Source: Rhodovulum steppense
GTDB taxonomy: Bacteria; Pseudomonadota; Alphaproteobacteria; Rhodobacterales; Rhodobacteraceae
DNA length: 64,000 bases
Assembly (NCBI RefSeq): GCF_004339675.1
Contig: NZ_SLVM01000008.1
Span: 1 to 64,000 of the forward strand
Direction: 5' to 3'
The notes under the pieces were generated by a model, which searched no databases, had not been told where the DNA came from, and saw nothing but the letters and a program-made list of their open reading frames with translations. Positions 30,147 to 41,895 of this stretch are shown in pieces. Made by a program: the position numbers and the translations under genes. The first letter of the stretch is position 1. Each line of letters begins with the position of its first letter.

Positions 30147-32882
30147 ATGAAACCAGGCTTCGCGCTCACGCTCTCCGAGGACGGGATCGGGCTTCTGCAC
30201 CGCACAAGGGGCGGATGGCGGCGGCTGGGCGATGTGTTACTCGACGATCCGGGGCTTGGCGAAACGCTGCGGTTGATGCGCGGTACAGCCGAGAGCCTCG
30301 CGGGCGGGCGGCTTCTGACCAAGCTGGTCATCCCCGACAGCCAGGTGCTTTACACCACATTGCCCTTCGTCGGCGACAGTCCGGCCGAGAAGAGGACAAG
30401 CCTGCGGCGCGGGCTGGACGGGCTAACACCCTATGTGCTGGACGATCTTGTCTTCGACTGGCAGGAAGTCGGCGCGGGCACCGCCCGGCTGGCCGTGGTC
30501 GCGCGCGAGACTCTGGCCGAGGCCGAGGCTTTTGCCACACTGCACATGTTCAACCCGGTCTGCTGGGTGGCCGCCCCCCCGGATGACAGGTTCGAGGGGG
30601 AGGCCTTCTTCGGCCCGACTGCGCTTGCGGCGACTCTGCTTCCGAAGGGGGAGACACCCGAACCCGAGGGACCGGCGGCCCATCAGGAAGGCCGGGCCAT
30701 GCCCGAAACGGGCGGCGATCGCCCCGCTGCAAGCGCGTCCACGGCAGCCAGAACTTCAACCTTGCCCGCGCATAAGCGCAAGACAAGGGCTGAACCCAAG
30801 CTTGCCTCCTCTTCGCAACCGGCTGCACCCGCTGCATCGACGCCGCCCCCGTCGGCGCCTTCTGCTGCGGATCCGGTAGAAACGGCGCTTTCGTTCGCCT
30901 CGACGCACCGCCCCGAGGACGCCCCCCCAGCACCGGCCGATAGCCGCCCGCCCAGGGCAACCGCGACCACCAGACTGACGCTGAACAAGCCCGATGAGCC
31001 GGATGGCGGTGACGCCCGTACCGCGACATCCGCCACGCAGGCTGACATCGAGGAGGCGGTCCGGGCTGCCCCCCCGCCCACGCCCACAACCCGCGCGGCA
31101 CCGGTCAGCGGGATACCGACAGATCCCGGGCGGGACGCCATACCTGCCACCCCGACAGCCCCGCGCGCAAGACCACCTTCCCCTTGGCCGCTGGGCAAGG
31201 ATGAGCCCGTATCGGCGGTCAAGGACGGTAAATTGCGGCTTGGCCTGGCATTGACGGGCGGCCTGGTGGTGGTGATGGCGGTCGTGGTGCTCTGGTCGCT
31301 GCTCCCCAGCGGAGAGAAAAGCGCCGACGCGCCAAGCACAATTGCCGAGTCGGCGGCCGCCCCCGACACCCCGTCCACAGGGGCCGCCGTGGAATTCGCG
31401 GCCCAGTCCGACCCAACCGAGGAAGCGTCGGATGCGGATATCGTGGCGCTGCCAGCGCTTAGTGAAACCGAGGCTGCGGAAAGCTATGCCACGACCGGAC
31501 TGTGGCAGCTTGCGCCCGATCCAATGACGGCGCCGCCGCCCGGGCGGATCGACGACCTGTTCGTCGCCGCACTCGACCCCTCCATCCGTCCGCCCGTCTC
31601 ATCCACGCTGCCCGATTCCCAGCTTGGCCGGGCCCTTGATCTGCCGCTGGCGTTGCAGGCCGATCCACCCGGGCACGATCAGGTCTTCGTGCTGGACGAC
31701 AGGGGCCTTGTCGCCGCGACCCCCGAGGGTGCGTTGACGCCGGACGGCGTGATGGTCTTTGCCGGCCAGCCTCCCCTGTTGCCGCGCGGCCGGGCAGCCG
31801 ACCCCGCCGCGGCTCCCGAAGCCGTCACCGCCGAAATACCCGAGCCCGCACCCGCAGACCGTATCGAAACCGCGGCAGACGCCGCCGCGATATCGGAGGT
31901 CCCCGCCGCGGAGGCCGGAGGCGAAGACGCCGGATCCGGGCTGGCCGAGGCGACGAGGGGGGGCGAGGAAGGCGTCACCGTCATTGAGGGAGCGCCCACA
32001 GTCACCCCGCCCGAACGTCCCGAGTTCGTCGTGCCGGTCGTCATGGGACGCCCCCCGGTCACGCCGCCAGAACGCTCGCAGCCAGAGCCGATTACCGCCC
32101 CGGCCGAGATCGAGACTCCGACGGCGCCCGACACGACAACAGAGCCCGACGCAAGGTCCGACCCTGAACCCGGCACCGGAGACGAGGTCAGGGTGGCTCC
32201 GCGAGCTGGAACCGGCGCGAACGCGGCAAGTCTCGAGGCAGACTCCGCGGCCCTGCCGGACGCCGCGGCGCTGATCTCCGACCCGGCCGTCGCGACACGG
32301 CTTGCCGCGTATCGTCCGCGCCTGCGTCCGAGCGATCTGGCAACCGAAGCCCAGGCCACCACCACGGCAAGCGTGAACGTACCCGCTCTGCGCCCGGCCC
32401 CGCGACCGGCGGCGCTGGCAGCCGCTGCCCCCCCGCCAATGGCCGATCGCTCGACCGATATCGAGGCCGCCCTCGCCGCCGCCCTCGCCGCCGAGGAAGC
32501 CGCAGCGGATGAGGCCGCGGAATCGGATCTTGCGATCGCCCGCTCGATCCGTCCCTCGTCCCGCCCCTCGGATCTGGGCAGCAGCACCGCTCCTGCCATT
32601 CCTGTCACTGCCGCTGCCGCCGCGCCGCGCATTCCGACCACGGCCAATGTTGCGCGGCAAGCCACAGTGCCCAAGGCGATCAACCTGCGCCAGATCAACC
32701 TGATCGGGGTCTATGGCGCGTCAGGCGACCGACGTGCGCTGGTCCGCCTGGCGAACGGGCGCTACGAGAAGGTCAAGGTCGGCGACCGGCTGGATGGCGG
32801 TCGCGTCGCCGTAATCGGGGAAAACCAGTTGCGCTATGTCAAGAATGGACGCAATTTGGTGCTGGACCTGCCGGGGCGCTGA
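30147..32882 (+). CDS. inner-membrane protein with GspL/PilM-like head and PilP/GspC-like end
   Basis: A 911-residue protein. Residues 1-170 form a globular cytoplasmic domain (LPFVGDSPAEKRTSLRRGLDGLTPYVLDDL) resembling the actin-like heads of GspL/PilM. A long Ala/Pro/Thr-rich disordered region follows. One membrane helix lies at about 362-386 (LALTGGLVVVMAVVVLW). A second, periplasmic, disordered region of about 450 residues leads to a compact C-terminal domain (NLRQINLIGVYGASGDRRAL... VKVGDRLDGGRV) like the PilP/GspC homology region. Plausibly an assembly-platform protein; function unproven. Flanked by unrelated genes. Confidence 0.65.
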   Translation: MKPGFALTLSEDGIGLLHRTRGGWRRLGDVLLDDPGLGETLRLMRGTAESLAGGRLLTKLVIPDSQVLYTTLPFVGDSPAEKRTSLRRGLDGLTPYVLDDLVFDWQEVGAGTARLAVVARETLAEAEAFATLHMFNPVCWVAAPPDDRFEGEAFFGPTALAATLLPKGETPEPEGPAAHQEGRAMPETGGDRPAASASTAARTSTLPAHKRKTRAEPKLASSSQPAAPAASTPPPSAPSAADPVETALSFASTHRPEDAPPAPADSRPPRATATTRLTLNKPDEPDGGDARTATSATQADIEEAVRAAPPPTPTTRAAPVSGIPTDPGRDAIPATPTAPRARPPSPWPLGKDEPVSAVKDGKLRLGLALTGGLVVVMAVVVLWSLLPSGEKSADAPSTIAESAAAPDTPSTGAAVEFAAQSDPTEEASDADIVALPALSETEAAESYATTGLWQLAPDPMTAPPPGRIDDLFVAALDPSIRPPVSSTLPDSQLGRALDLPLALQADPPGHDQVFVLDDRGLVAATPEGALTPDGVMVFAGQPPLLPRGRAADPAAAPEAVTAEIPEPAPADRIETAADAAAISEVPAAEAGGEDAGSGLAEATRGGEEGVTVIEGAPTVTPPERPEFVVPVVMGRPPVTPPERSQPEPITAPAEIETPTAPDTTTEPDARSDPEPGTGDEVRVAPRAGTGANAASLEADSAALPDAAALISDPAVATRLAAYRPRLRPSDLATEAQATTTASVNVPALRPAPRPAALAAAAPPPMADRSTDIEAALAAALAAEEAAADEAAESDLAIARSIRPSSRPSDLGSSTAPAIPVTAAAAAPRIPTTANVARQATVPKAINLRQINLIGVYGASGDRRALVRLANGRYEKVKVGDRLDGGRVAVIGENQLRYVKNGRNLVLDLPGR

Positions 32883-32904
32883 TCCTCGGCGATAAAGGAA
32901 AACG

Positions 32905-32935
32905 AAAAGGCCGCGGCGCGAGGCCGCGGCCTTTT
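32905..32935. terminator. bidirectional rho-independent terminator
   Basis: AAAAGGCCGCGGC (32905-32917) and GCCGCGGCCTTTT (32923-32935) form a 13-bp stem with a 5-base loop, with A/T runs on both ends. It serves the convergent 911-residue gene and carD. Confidence 0.88.
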
Positions 32936-32955
32936 CAGTTCCTGCGAAAGCCGGG

Positions 32956-33465
32956 TCAGGCCGCGCGCGAAACCAAGACCTCGTCAACCTGCTTCTGCGC
33001 ACCGGCCTCGTCCACGCCCGAAACGGCCGCAACTTCGCGAGTCAGACGCTCCAGCGCAGCCTCGTAGAGCTGGCGTTCCGAATAGGACTGTTCGCGCTGA
33101 TCATCGGCACGGTGCAGGTCGCGGACCACCTCGGCGATCGAGATCAGGTCGCCCGAATTGATCTTCTGCTCGTATTCCTGGGCGCGGCGCGACCACATCG
33201 CGCGCTTGACCTTGGCCTTGCCCTTCAACGTAGCCATGGCCTTGGACACGATATCCGGCGTCGAGAGCGAACGCATCCCGATCTCGGTCGCCTTGTTGGT
33301 AGGCACGCGAAGCGTCATCTTGTCTTTCTCGAACGAGATCACGAAAAGTTCGAGCGGAATGCCCGCGATCTCCTGCTCCTCGATCGACACGATCTTGCCC
33401 ACGCCATGCGCGGGATAGACGACGAAGTCGTTGGGGCGGAACTCGGCTCTCTTGGTCTTCGACAT
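32956..33465 (-). CDS. carD: CarD-family RNA polymerase-binding regulator
   Basis: A 169-residue CarD/CdnL protein. The N-terminal Tudor-like RNA-polymerase-interacting domain (residues about 9-65) contains FVVYPAHGVGKIVSIEEQEI. The helical C-terminal domain carries MWSRRAQEYEQKINSGDL, which includes the tryptophan used to stabilise open promoter complexes. In Rhodobacter CarD is a broad activator of many promoters. The gene lies alone, with 271 bases without another gene upstream. Confidence 0.93.
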   Translation of the reverse strand: MSKTKRAEFRPNDFVVYPAHGVGKIVSIEEQEIAGIPLELFVISFEKDKMTLRVPTNKATEIGMRSLSTPDIVSKAMATLKGKAKVKRAMWSRRAQEYEQKINSGDLISIAEVVRDLHRADDQREQSYSERQLYEAALERLTREVAAVSGVDEAGAQKQVDEVLVSRAA

Positions 33466-33736
33466 TCAGTTCTTCCTCGCATGGACCCCTGCACAGCACC
33501 AAAGCTTCGCCGGGAAAGCATTTTTTCCGGCCATCTGGGCACTTTGGCGCTGAAAAACCACCCCGCAGACGACATGTTCTGCGCGTGGCGATCAGGATTC
33601 GGTCGGCCATTTATTAAGGCAACGTAACATAAAAAACGGCGCAGGAAAAGCACCGTAGCTCTGCGCCGACACCAAGAGCTTGGGCAGCAAGGTCATTTCA
33701 TGCCCGAAAACGGGCCGACTGGCCGCCGACGGGGCG

Positions 33737-34075
33737 TCAGCCGCCCTCGCCCGGCACCTCGGAGAAATATTTCTCGCGCTTGCCGGTCTCGCCGTCACGT
33801 TCCGTCGCTTCGGGCAGCGGGTCCTTGCGGGTGATGATGACGGGCCAGACCTGGGAATACTTTCGGTTGAACTCGACCCATTCGTCCATGTCCGGCTCGG
33901 TATCCGGCCGGATCGCGTCGGCGGGGCACTCGGGCTCGCACACGCCGCAGTCGATGCACTCGTCGGGGTGGATCACCAGCATGTTCTCGCCCTCGTAGAA
34001 GCAGTCCACGGGGCAGACCTCGACGCAGTCGGTGTATTTGCAGGCGATGCAGTTGTCGGTGACGACATAGGTCAT
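33737..34075 (-). CDS. fdxA: 7Fe ferredoxin FdxA
   Basis: A 112-residue ferredoxin with one [3Fe-4S] and one [4Fe-4S] cluster. Ligands lie in [21 protein letters not shown] and [16 protein letters not shown]. The C-terminal about 50 residues ([20 protein letters not shown]) are typical of the FdxA type. It is an electron carrier in the cytoplasm. It is adjacent to the S4-domain gene and the large helicase, a conserved Rhodobacterales order. Confidence 0.95.
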   Translation of the reverse strand: MTYVVTDNCIACKYTDCVEVCPVDCFYEGENMLVIHPDECIDCGVCEPECPADAIRPDTEPDMDEWVEFNRKYSQVWPVIITRKDPLPEATERDGETGKREKYFSEVPGEGG

Positions 34076-34126
34076 GTGCAGGCTCTCGATTTCCTTGTCG
34101 GGCAGGAACTAGAACACCGGGGCGGA

Positions 34127-34507
34127 TCATTCAAGCGGGGGTTTGTCCCGGCGCTCGATCTGCCGACGGTCCTTTTTCGTAGGGCGCCCGTTGCCCTCAT
34201 ATCGTGGGTTTTCGGGTGGGCTTGCCTTGATCGGGGTCAAGTCCTCGTAAAGGGTGCGCGCCTCGGTCGCGGGACCGCGGCGCTCGCCGGGCGCAAGGAT
34301 GCGCACCACGCGGATTTCATGGCCCTGCGGGAATGTCAGCGTGTCGCCGGGCCCCACGCGGGCGCCCGGCTTGTCGGTACGGTTGGCATTGACCCGCACA
34401 TGCCCGCCCGCGACCAGCGCGGCGGCCAGCGTGCGCGACTTGACGAACCGCGCCTGCCAGAGCCACTTGTCCAGCCTTATCGTTGGGCTTGGGCCGGAAT
34501 CGCTCAC
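34127..34507 (-). CDS. S4-domain RNA-binding protein (Hsp15-like)
   Basis: A 126-residue protein whose N-terminal half is an S4 domain: IRLDKWLWQARFVKSRTLAAAL, VNANRTDKPGARVGPGDTL. The basic C-terminus (KKDRRQIERRDKPPLE) suits RNA binding. E. coli Hsp15 rescues nascent-chain-bearing 50S subunits. The stop-to-start gap from the helicase is 4 bases, so they are probably co-transcribed. Confidence 0.9.
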   Translation of the reverse strand: MSDSGPSPTIRLDKWLWQARFVKSRTLAAALVAGGHVRVNANRTDKPGARVGPGDTLTFPQGHEIRVVRILAPGERRGPATEARTLYEDLTPIKASPPENPRYEGNGRPTKKDRRQIERRDKPPLE

Positions 34508-34511
34508 GCGG

Positions 34512-37262
<2,751 letters not shown>

Positions 37263-37283
37263 CTTCTGCCCTTTCGCCCAGCC

Positions 37284-37844
37284 TCAGAGCGTGCGGCCAG
37301 AGGTCAGCAACTCCAGCCGCTCGACGGCTCCTTCTAGGTCGGGATCGTGGGGATGTATAGCGCGGGCTGCCAGATAGGCGTCGCGCGCGGCCAGCAACTG
37401 GCCGCTCTCCTCGAGAATCGCGCCAAGCCCCGAAAGCGCGCCGAAATGGCGCGGGTTGAGTTCCAGCGTGCGCGCCAGATCGGCGATGGCGGGGCCGTAA
37501 AGCCCGGCGCGGAAATAGGCCAACGCCCGCGCGTTGTAGCCTTCGGCGAAATCCGGCGCATGGTCGGTCAGCGCGGTCAGATGCGCAATCGCGGTCTCGA
37601 ACGCGCCCACGGTGATCGCTTCGCGCCCCCGCTTGAGCAGCAGATCCATCGAAGGCGAGCCGGATTTCGCCCATTCCTCCCAGACCTCGCGCTCGACCTG
37701 TTTCCAGTTCGGCAGATCGGGCCGCTGCAACTCGTCCAGCAGCGTGTCCGCCCGGTCCTCTTGCGCCCAAGCGGCGGCCGACAGGCAGAATGCTGCGCAA
37801 ATTGCCGTGACGAGAGGATTGAGAATGTTCCGCCGCATGCCCAT
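37284..37844 (-). CDS. exported TPR protein
   Basis: A 186-residue protein with a signal peptide (MRRNILNPLVTAICAAFCLSAAAWAQ). It is followed by two to three tetratricopeptide repeats (LLLKRGREAITVGAFETAIAHLTALTDHAP; AEGYNARALAYFRAGLYGPAI; PRHFGALSGLGAILEESGQ). TPRs are protein-docking units, so it is likely a periplasmic scaffold. I placed the start at 37844 (or 37838) because longer frames run over the divergent SCP2 gene. It ends 22 bases before the helicase gene. Confidence 0.85.
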   Translation of the reverse strand: MGMRRNILNPLVTAICAAFCLSAAAWAQEDRADTLLDELQRPDLPNWKQVEREVWEEWAKSGSPSMDLLLKRGREAITVGAFETAIAHLTALTDHAPDFAEGYNARALAYFRAGLYGPAIADLARTLELNPRHFGALSGLGAILEESGQLLAARDAYLAARAIHPHDPDLEGAVERLELLTSGRTL

Positions 37845-37910
37845 AACCAGAAAGATTAGCGCAACCTGCGGGAAAAGCGATATCCCCGCATTCACGACCG
37901 GAGGATTTCC

Positions 37911-38198
37911 ATGAGCGACGTGATAGAAAAGGCAGTCGAGACCCTGAACGCGAAGATCGACGGGGGCTTCGACGGCGTCGCCAAGTTCGTGATCGAGGAC
38001 GAAGGCGCGATCATGGTCGATTCTGAGGGTGCCCATGCCGGCGACACGCAAGCCGAGGTGACGTTGACCGCCTCTCTCGACACGTTCCGCGACATGATGG
38101 AAGGCGATCTGAATCCGACCACCGCCTTCATGACCGGCAAGCTGCGGATCGAGGGCGACATGGGCAAGGCGATGCAGCTTGCTCATATCTTCACCTGA
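37911..38198 (+). CDS. SCP2 sterol-carrier-like protein
   Basis: A 95-residue single SCP2 domain (residues about 5-93). It ends with the family motif FMTGKLRIEGDMGKAMQLAHIF. Such domains bind lipids or acyl-CoA in a hydrophobic tunnel. A GGAGG site (37900-37904) precedes ATG 37911. The lysophospholipase-like gene follows 17 bases later, hinting at shared lipid metabolism. Confidence 0.92.
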   Translation: MSDVIEKAVETLNAKIDGGFDGVAKFVIEDEGAIMVDSEGAHAGDTQAEVTLTASLDTFRDMMEGDLNPTTAFMTGKLRIEGDMGKAMQLAHIFT

Positions 38199-38215
38199 TC
38201 GAGCGCAAGGAAACG

Positions 38216-39196
38216 ATGGACCGCGCGCCCTTTCACAACGACATCGCCGAAGGCCCCGGGGACACCGCCGCGTTCTGGGTCATGGCTCCCGACGGGGTTC
38301 GCATCCGCGTGGCGGTCTGGGGGGCGGCGCAGGCGCGGGCAACCGTGCTGCTGTTTCCCGGGCGCACCGAATATGTCGAGAAATATGGCCGCGCGGCTGG
38401 CGAGCTGGCGGCGCGCGGTTTTGCCACGGTAGCCGTCGACTGGCGCGGTCAGGGACTGGCCGACCGGCTGCATGACGATCCGGTGCTTGGTCATGTCGAC
38501 CGGTTCGACACCTACCAGCGCGATGTCGCGGCGATGCTGGATGTTGCACAGGCTTTGGACCTGCCCCGGCCGTTTCACCTGCTGGCTCATTCCATGGGCG
38601 GCTGCATCGGTCTGCGCGCGCTGCATGAGGGGCTGGATGTGGCCTCGGCCGTGTTTACGGCGCCGATGTGGGGTATCCGCTTTTCGCCGCTGATGCGCCG
38701 CGCCGCCTGGGCGCTGAGCGCGGCAAGTCGACCGCTGGGGCTGGACCGACGGGTCACACCGACCAAGGGGGGTAGGACCTATGTGCTGGCCTGCCACTTC
38801 GACGACAACGAGTTGACCGGCGATCCCGAGATGTTCGGTTACATGCGGCGCCAACTGGCCGCACGGCCCGAACTGGCGGTTGGAGGGCCCAGCCTGGGCT
38901 GGCTGCACGAGGCGCTACGCGAGACGCGCCTGTTGGCGCGGATACCGCCGCCGAGCGTGCCCACGCTGACCTATCTGGGCAGCGACGAGCGGATCGTCTG
39001 TCCGAACGCGATCCGCACGCTCAAGGGCGCCTGGCCCGCGGGCACGCTGCGCGAGATCGAGGGCGCCCGCCACGAGGTGATGATGGGAGACGCGCCCACC
39101 CGCACCCGCGTCTTTGACGAGGCGGCGGCGCATTTCACGCACTACGCCGCGCCGCGCCCGCCCATGCGCGTTCTCGACCGCATCGGCCAGTTGTAA
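38216..39196 (+). CDS. alpha/beta hydrolase, lysophospholipase-like
   Basis: A 326-residue serine hydrolase of the PldB/monoacylglycerol-lipase type. The nucleophile Ser126 sits in LLAHSMGGC, after the oxyanion segment LLFPGRTEYVEKYG and DWRGQGLADR. The late Asp and His are expected in YLGSDERIV and EGARHEVMM. It probably hydrolyses lysophospholipids or monoglycerides; the substrate is inferred. No signal peptide is seen. Confidence 0.9.
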   Translation: MDRAPFHNDIAEGPGDTAAFWVMAPDGVRIRVAVWGAAQARATVLLFPGRTEYVEKYGRAAGELAARGFATVAVDWRGQGLADRLHDDPVLGHVDRFDTYQRDVAAMLDVAQALDLPRPFHLLAHSMGGCIGLRALHEGLDVASAVFTAPMWGIRFSPLMRRAAWALSAASRPLGLDRRVTPTKGGRTYVLACHFDDNELTGDPEMFGYMRRQLAARPELAVGGPSLGWLHEALRETRLLARIPPPSVPTLTYLGSDERIVCPNAIRTLKGAWPAGTLREIEGARHEVMMGDAPTRTRVFDEAAAHFTHYAAPRPPMRVLDRIGQL

Positions 39197-39236
39197 TCCG
39201 GTGGCCCGGTCGGCCGCCCGACCCATATTGCGTTCC

Positions 39237-40244
39237 ATGTCCGTCCTAACCTTCACCGAGCGCGGCATCTTCTGCCCGGTCGGCAACTTCTTCATCGACC
39301 CCTGGGCGCCCGTGGACCGCGCACTGATCACGCATGGCCATTCCGACCACGCCCGCCCCGGCCATCGCCGCTATCTGGCCACCGCCCCGGCTGCCCCGGT
39401 GATCCGCCACCGGCTGGGCGGCATCGCGCTGGACACGATCGCCTATGGCGAGCGCCGCCGGATCGGCGATGCGCTCGTGTCCTTTCACCCCGCGGGCCAT
39501 GTGCCCGGTTCGGCCCAGATCCGGATCGAGGTGGCGGGCGAGGTCTGGGTCGTCTCGGGCGATTACAAGACCGAGGCGGATGGCCTGTCTGAACCGTTCG
39601 AGCCGGTCCGGGCGCATGCCTTCGTCAGCGAATGCACCTTCGGGCTGCCGGTCTTCAACTGGGCGCCGCAGGCGCAGGTTCTGGCCGGGATCGACGACTG
39701 GTGGGCTGCCAATGCCGCCGAGGGACGCTTCAGCCTGCTGGGCGCCTATGCGCTGGGCAAGGCGCAGCGGCTTCTGGCGGGTGTGGATGCCGGGATCGGC
39801 CCGATCCTGACCCATGGCGCGATCGAGGCCACCTGTGCGGTGATGCGCGCGCAGGGGATCGCCCTGCCCCCGACCGTGCCGGTCACGCCCGAAACCGATC
39901 TCAAGGCACATGCCGGTGCGCTGGTGCTGGCCCCGCCCTCGGCGCTGGGCGGGCCCTGGGCGCGGCGCTTCGGGGCGGCGGCGACGGGCTTTGCCTCGGG
40001 CTGGATGGCGCTGCGCGGCGTGCGGCGCAGGCGCGGCGCGGATCGCGGCTTCGTGCTGTCCGATCATGCGGACTGGTCGGGGCTGAACACCGCGATCCGC
40101 GAGACGGGCGCCGAGCGGGTTTTCGTGACCCACGGCTATACAAGCGTCTTCCGCCGCTGGCTGGCCGATCAGGGCTACGACGCCGAGATCGTGCGCACCG
40201 CCTACGAGGGCGAAACCCTCGACAGCGCCGAGGACGCACCATGA
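39237..40244 (+). CDS. ligase-associated MBL-fold DNA exonuclease
   Basis: A 335-residue metallo-beta-lactamase protein with metal motif HGHSDH (33-38). Later blocks are FHPAGHVPGSAQI, VSGDYKTEADGL and the C-terminal VLSDHADW plus VFVTHGYT, in the order of the beta-CASP-like ligase-associated exonuclease family. It overlaps the DNA ligase by 4 bases. In many bacteria the pair works with an Lhr-type helicase and a phosphoesterase; those partners are missing here. Confidence 0.92.
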   Translation: MSVLTFTERGIFCPVGNFFIDPWAPVDRALITHGHSDHARPGHRRYLATAPAAPVIRHRLGGIALDTIAYGERRRIGDALVSFHPAGHVPGSAQIRIEVAGEVWVVSGDYKTEADGLSEPFEPVRAHAFVSECTFGLPVFNWAPQAQVLAGIDDWWAANAAEGRFSLLGAYALGKAQRLLAGVDAGIGPILTHGAIEATCAVMRAQGIALPPTVPVTPETDLKAHAGALVLAPPSALGGPWARRFGAAATGFASGWMALRGVRRRRGADRGFVLSDHADWSGLNTAIRETGAERVFVTHGYTSVFRRWLADQGYDAEIVRTAYEGETLDSAEDAP

Positions 40245-41833
40245 AACGCTTCGCCGCCCTGTTCACCGCGCTGGACCGGACCACCCGCACCAATGCCAAG
40301 ATCGAGGCGCTGGCCGCCTATTTCACGGATGCGCCCCAGACCGACCGGCTCTGGACCGTGGCACTTCTGTCGGGCCGCCGCCCGCGCCGGGCGGTCACGA
40401 CCACGCGGCTGCGCGAATGGGCGGCGGAACGGGCGGGGCTGCCGCTCTGGCTGTTCGAGGAATGTTACCCGGTGGTCGGCGATCTGGCCGAAACCATCGC
40501 GCTGGTGCTGCCGCAAGCAGGCGGCACCAGCACGGCCAGCCTGTCGGACCACATGGCCGAGATCGCGGCCCTGGCACAGATGGACGAGCCCGCGCGCAAG
40601 GCGCATATCCTGACTGTCTGGGACAGGCTCGACGGCACGGAACGCTTGCTGTTCAACAAGCTCATCACCGGGGGGTTTCGCGTCGGTGTCAGCCAGACGC
40701 TGATGACCCGCGCGCTGGCCCGGGCCACCGGCATCGCCGAGGCCGATCTGTCGCATCGGCTGATGGGCGACTGGACGCCCGCGACGACCACATGGGCCGC
40801 GCTGATCGAAACGCCCGACCCGACGGCCGCGCTGTCGCGGCCCTACCCCTTCTACCTTGCCTATCAGATCGAGGGGGACCCGCAGGCGCTGGGCGATCCC
40901 GCCGACTGGTGCGCGGAATACAAGTGGGACGGCATCCGCGGGCAACTGATCGTCCGGGGCGGGACGCATTTCCTGTGGTCGCGCGGCGAGGAACTGATGA
41001 CCGACCGCTTCCCCGAACTGGCTCAGGCCCGCGATTTCCTGCCCCAGGGCACCGTGATCGACGGCGAGATCCTTGGCTGGGCCGATGGCCGCCCCCTGCC
41101 CTTTGCCGCGCTTCAGAAACGCATCACCCGCAAGAGCCTGTCGAAACGGCTGCTGGCCGAGACGCCGGTGGTGCTGAAAGCCTATGACCTGCTAGAAGAG
41201 AACGGCACCGATCTTCGCCCCCGCCCGCTGGCCGAGCGCCGCGCCCGGCTGGAGGCGTTGTTTGCCTGCCTGCCCGACCGCGCGCCGCTGCGCCTGTCGC
41301 CGCTTCTGCCCTTTGTCGACTGGACGGCGCTGGCCGAGACCCGTGCCGCCGCCCGCGCCGCGGGGGCCGAGGGCGTGATGCTGAAACGCGCCGCCGCGCC
41401 CTATCTGGCGGGGCGGAAGAAGGGCGATTGGTGGAAATGGAAGCTCGACCCGCTGACGGTCGATGCGGTGATGATCTATGCTCAGGCGGGCCATGGCCGG
41501 CGCGCGACGCTCTACACCGATTTCACCTTTGCGGTCTGGGACGGGGGCGATCTGGTGCCCTTCACCAAGGCCTATTCCGGCCTGACCGATGCCGAGTTCC
41601 GCGAGATCACCGCCTGGGTGCGCCGGAACACTCTGCAACGCTTTGGCCCGGTGCGGCAGGTCAAACCCGAGCATGTCTTCGAGATCGCCTTCGAGGGCAT
41701 CCAGAGAAGCCCGCGCCACAAGTCGGGCATCGCGCTGCGCTTTCCGCGCATGGCGCGCTGGCGCCGCGACAAGCCCCCGGCCGAGGCGAACACGCTGGAC
41801 GACCTGCGCGCGCTGCTGGCCAGCCACGGCTGA
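40241..41833 (+). CDS. ATP-dependent DNA ligase
   Basis: A 530-residue ligase of the LigB/Lig1-like group. Residues about 1-190 are the N-terminal DNA-binding domain. The nucleotidyltransferase core has Lys228 in EYKWDGIRG (motif I), and VIDGEILGW and EGVMLKR (motifs IIIa-IV region). KWKLDPLTVDAVMI opens motif V and an OB domain closes the protein. It seals nicks using ATP and is separate from the essential NAD ligase. It is translationally coupled to the upstream exonuclease, suggesting a repair role. Confidence 0.93.
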   Translation: MKRFAALFTALDRTTRTNAKIEALAAYFTDAPQTDRLWTVALLSGRRPRRAVTTTRLREWAAERAGLPLWLFEECYPVVGDLAETIALVLPQAGGTSTASLSDHMAEIAALAQMDEPARKAHILTVWDRLDGTERLLFNKLITGGFRVGVSQTLMTRALARATGIAEADLSHRLMGDWTPATTTWAALIETPDPTAALSRPYPFYLAYQIEGDPQALGDPADWCAEYKWDGIRGQLIVRGGTHFLWSRGEELMTDRFPELAQARDFLPQGTVIDGEILGWADGRPLPFAALQKRITRKSLSKRLLAETPVVLKAYDLLEENGTDLRPRPLAERRARLEALFACLPDRAPLRLSPLLPFVDWTALAETRAAARAAGAEGVMLKRAAAPYLAGRKKGDWWKWKLDPLTVDAVMIYAQAGHGRRATLYTDFTFAVWDGGDLVPFTKAYSGLTDAEFREITAWVRRNTLQRFGPVRQVKPEHVFEIAFEGIQRSPRHKSGIALRFPRMARWRRDKPPAEANTLDDLRALLASHG

Positions 41834-41895
41834 GCCCTTGCAATCCGTCCCCCGACGCGGTTGATCGGGGCCGAACCCCGCGACAGGAGACGAGA

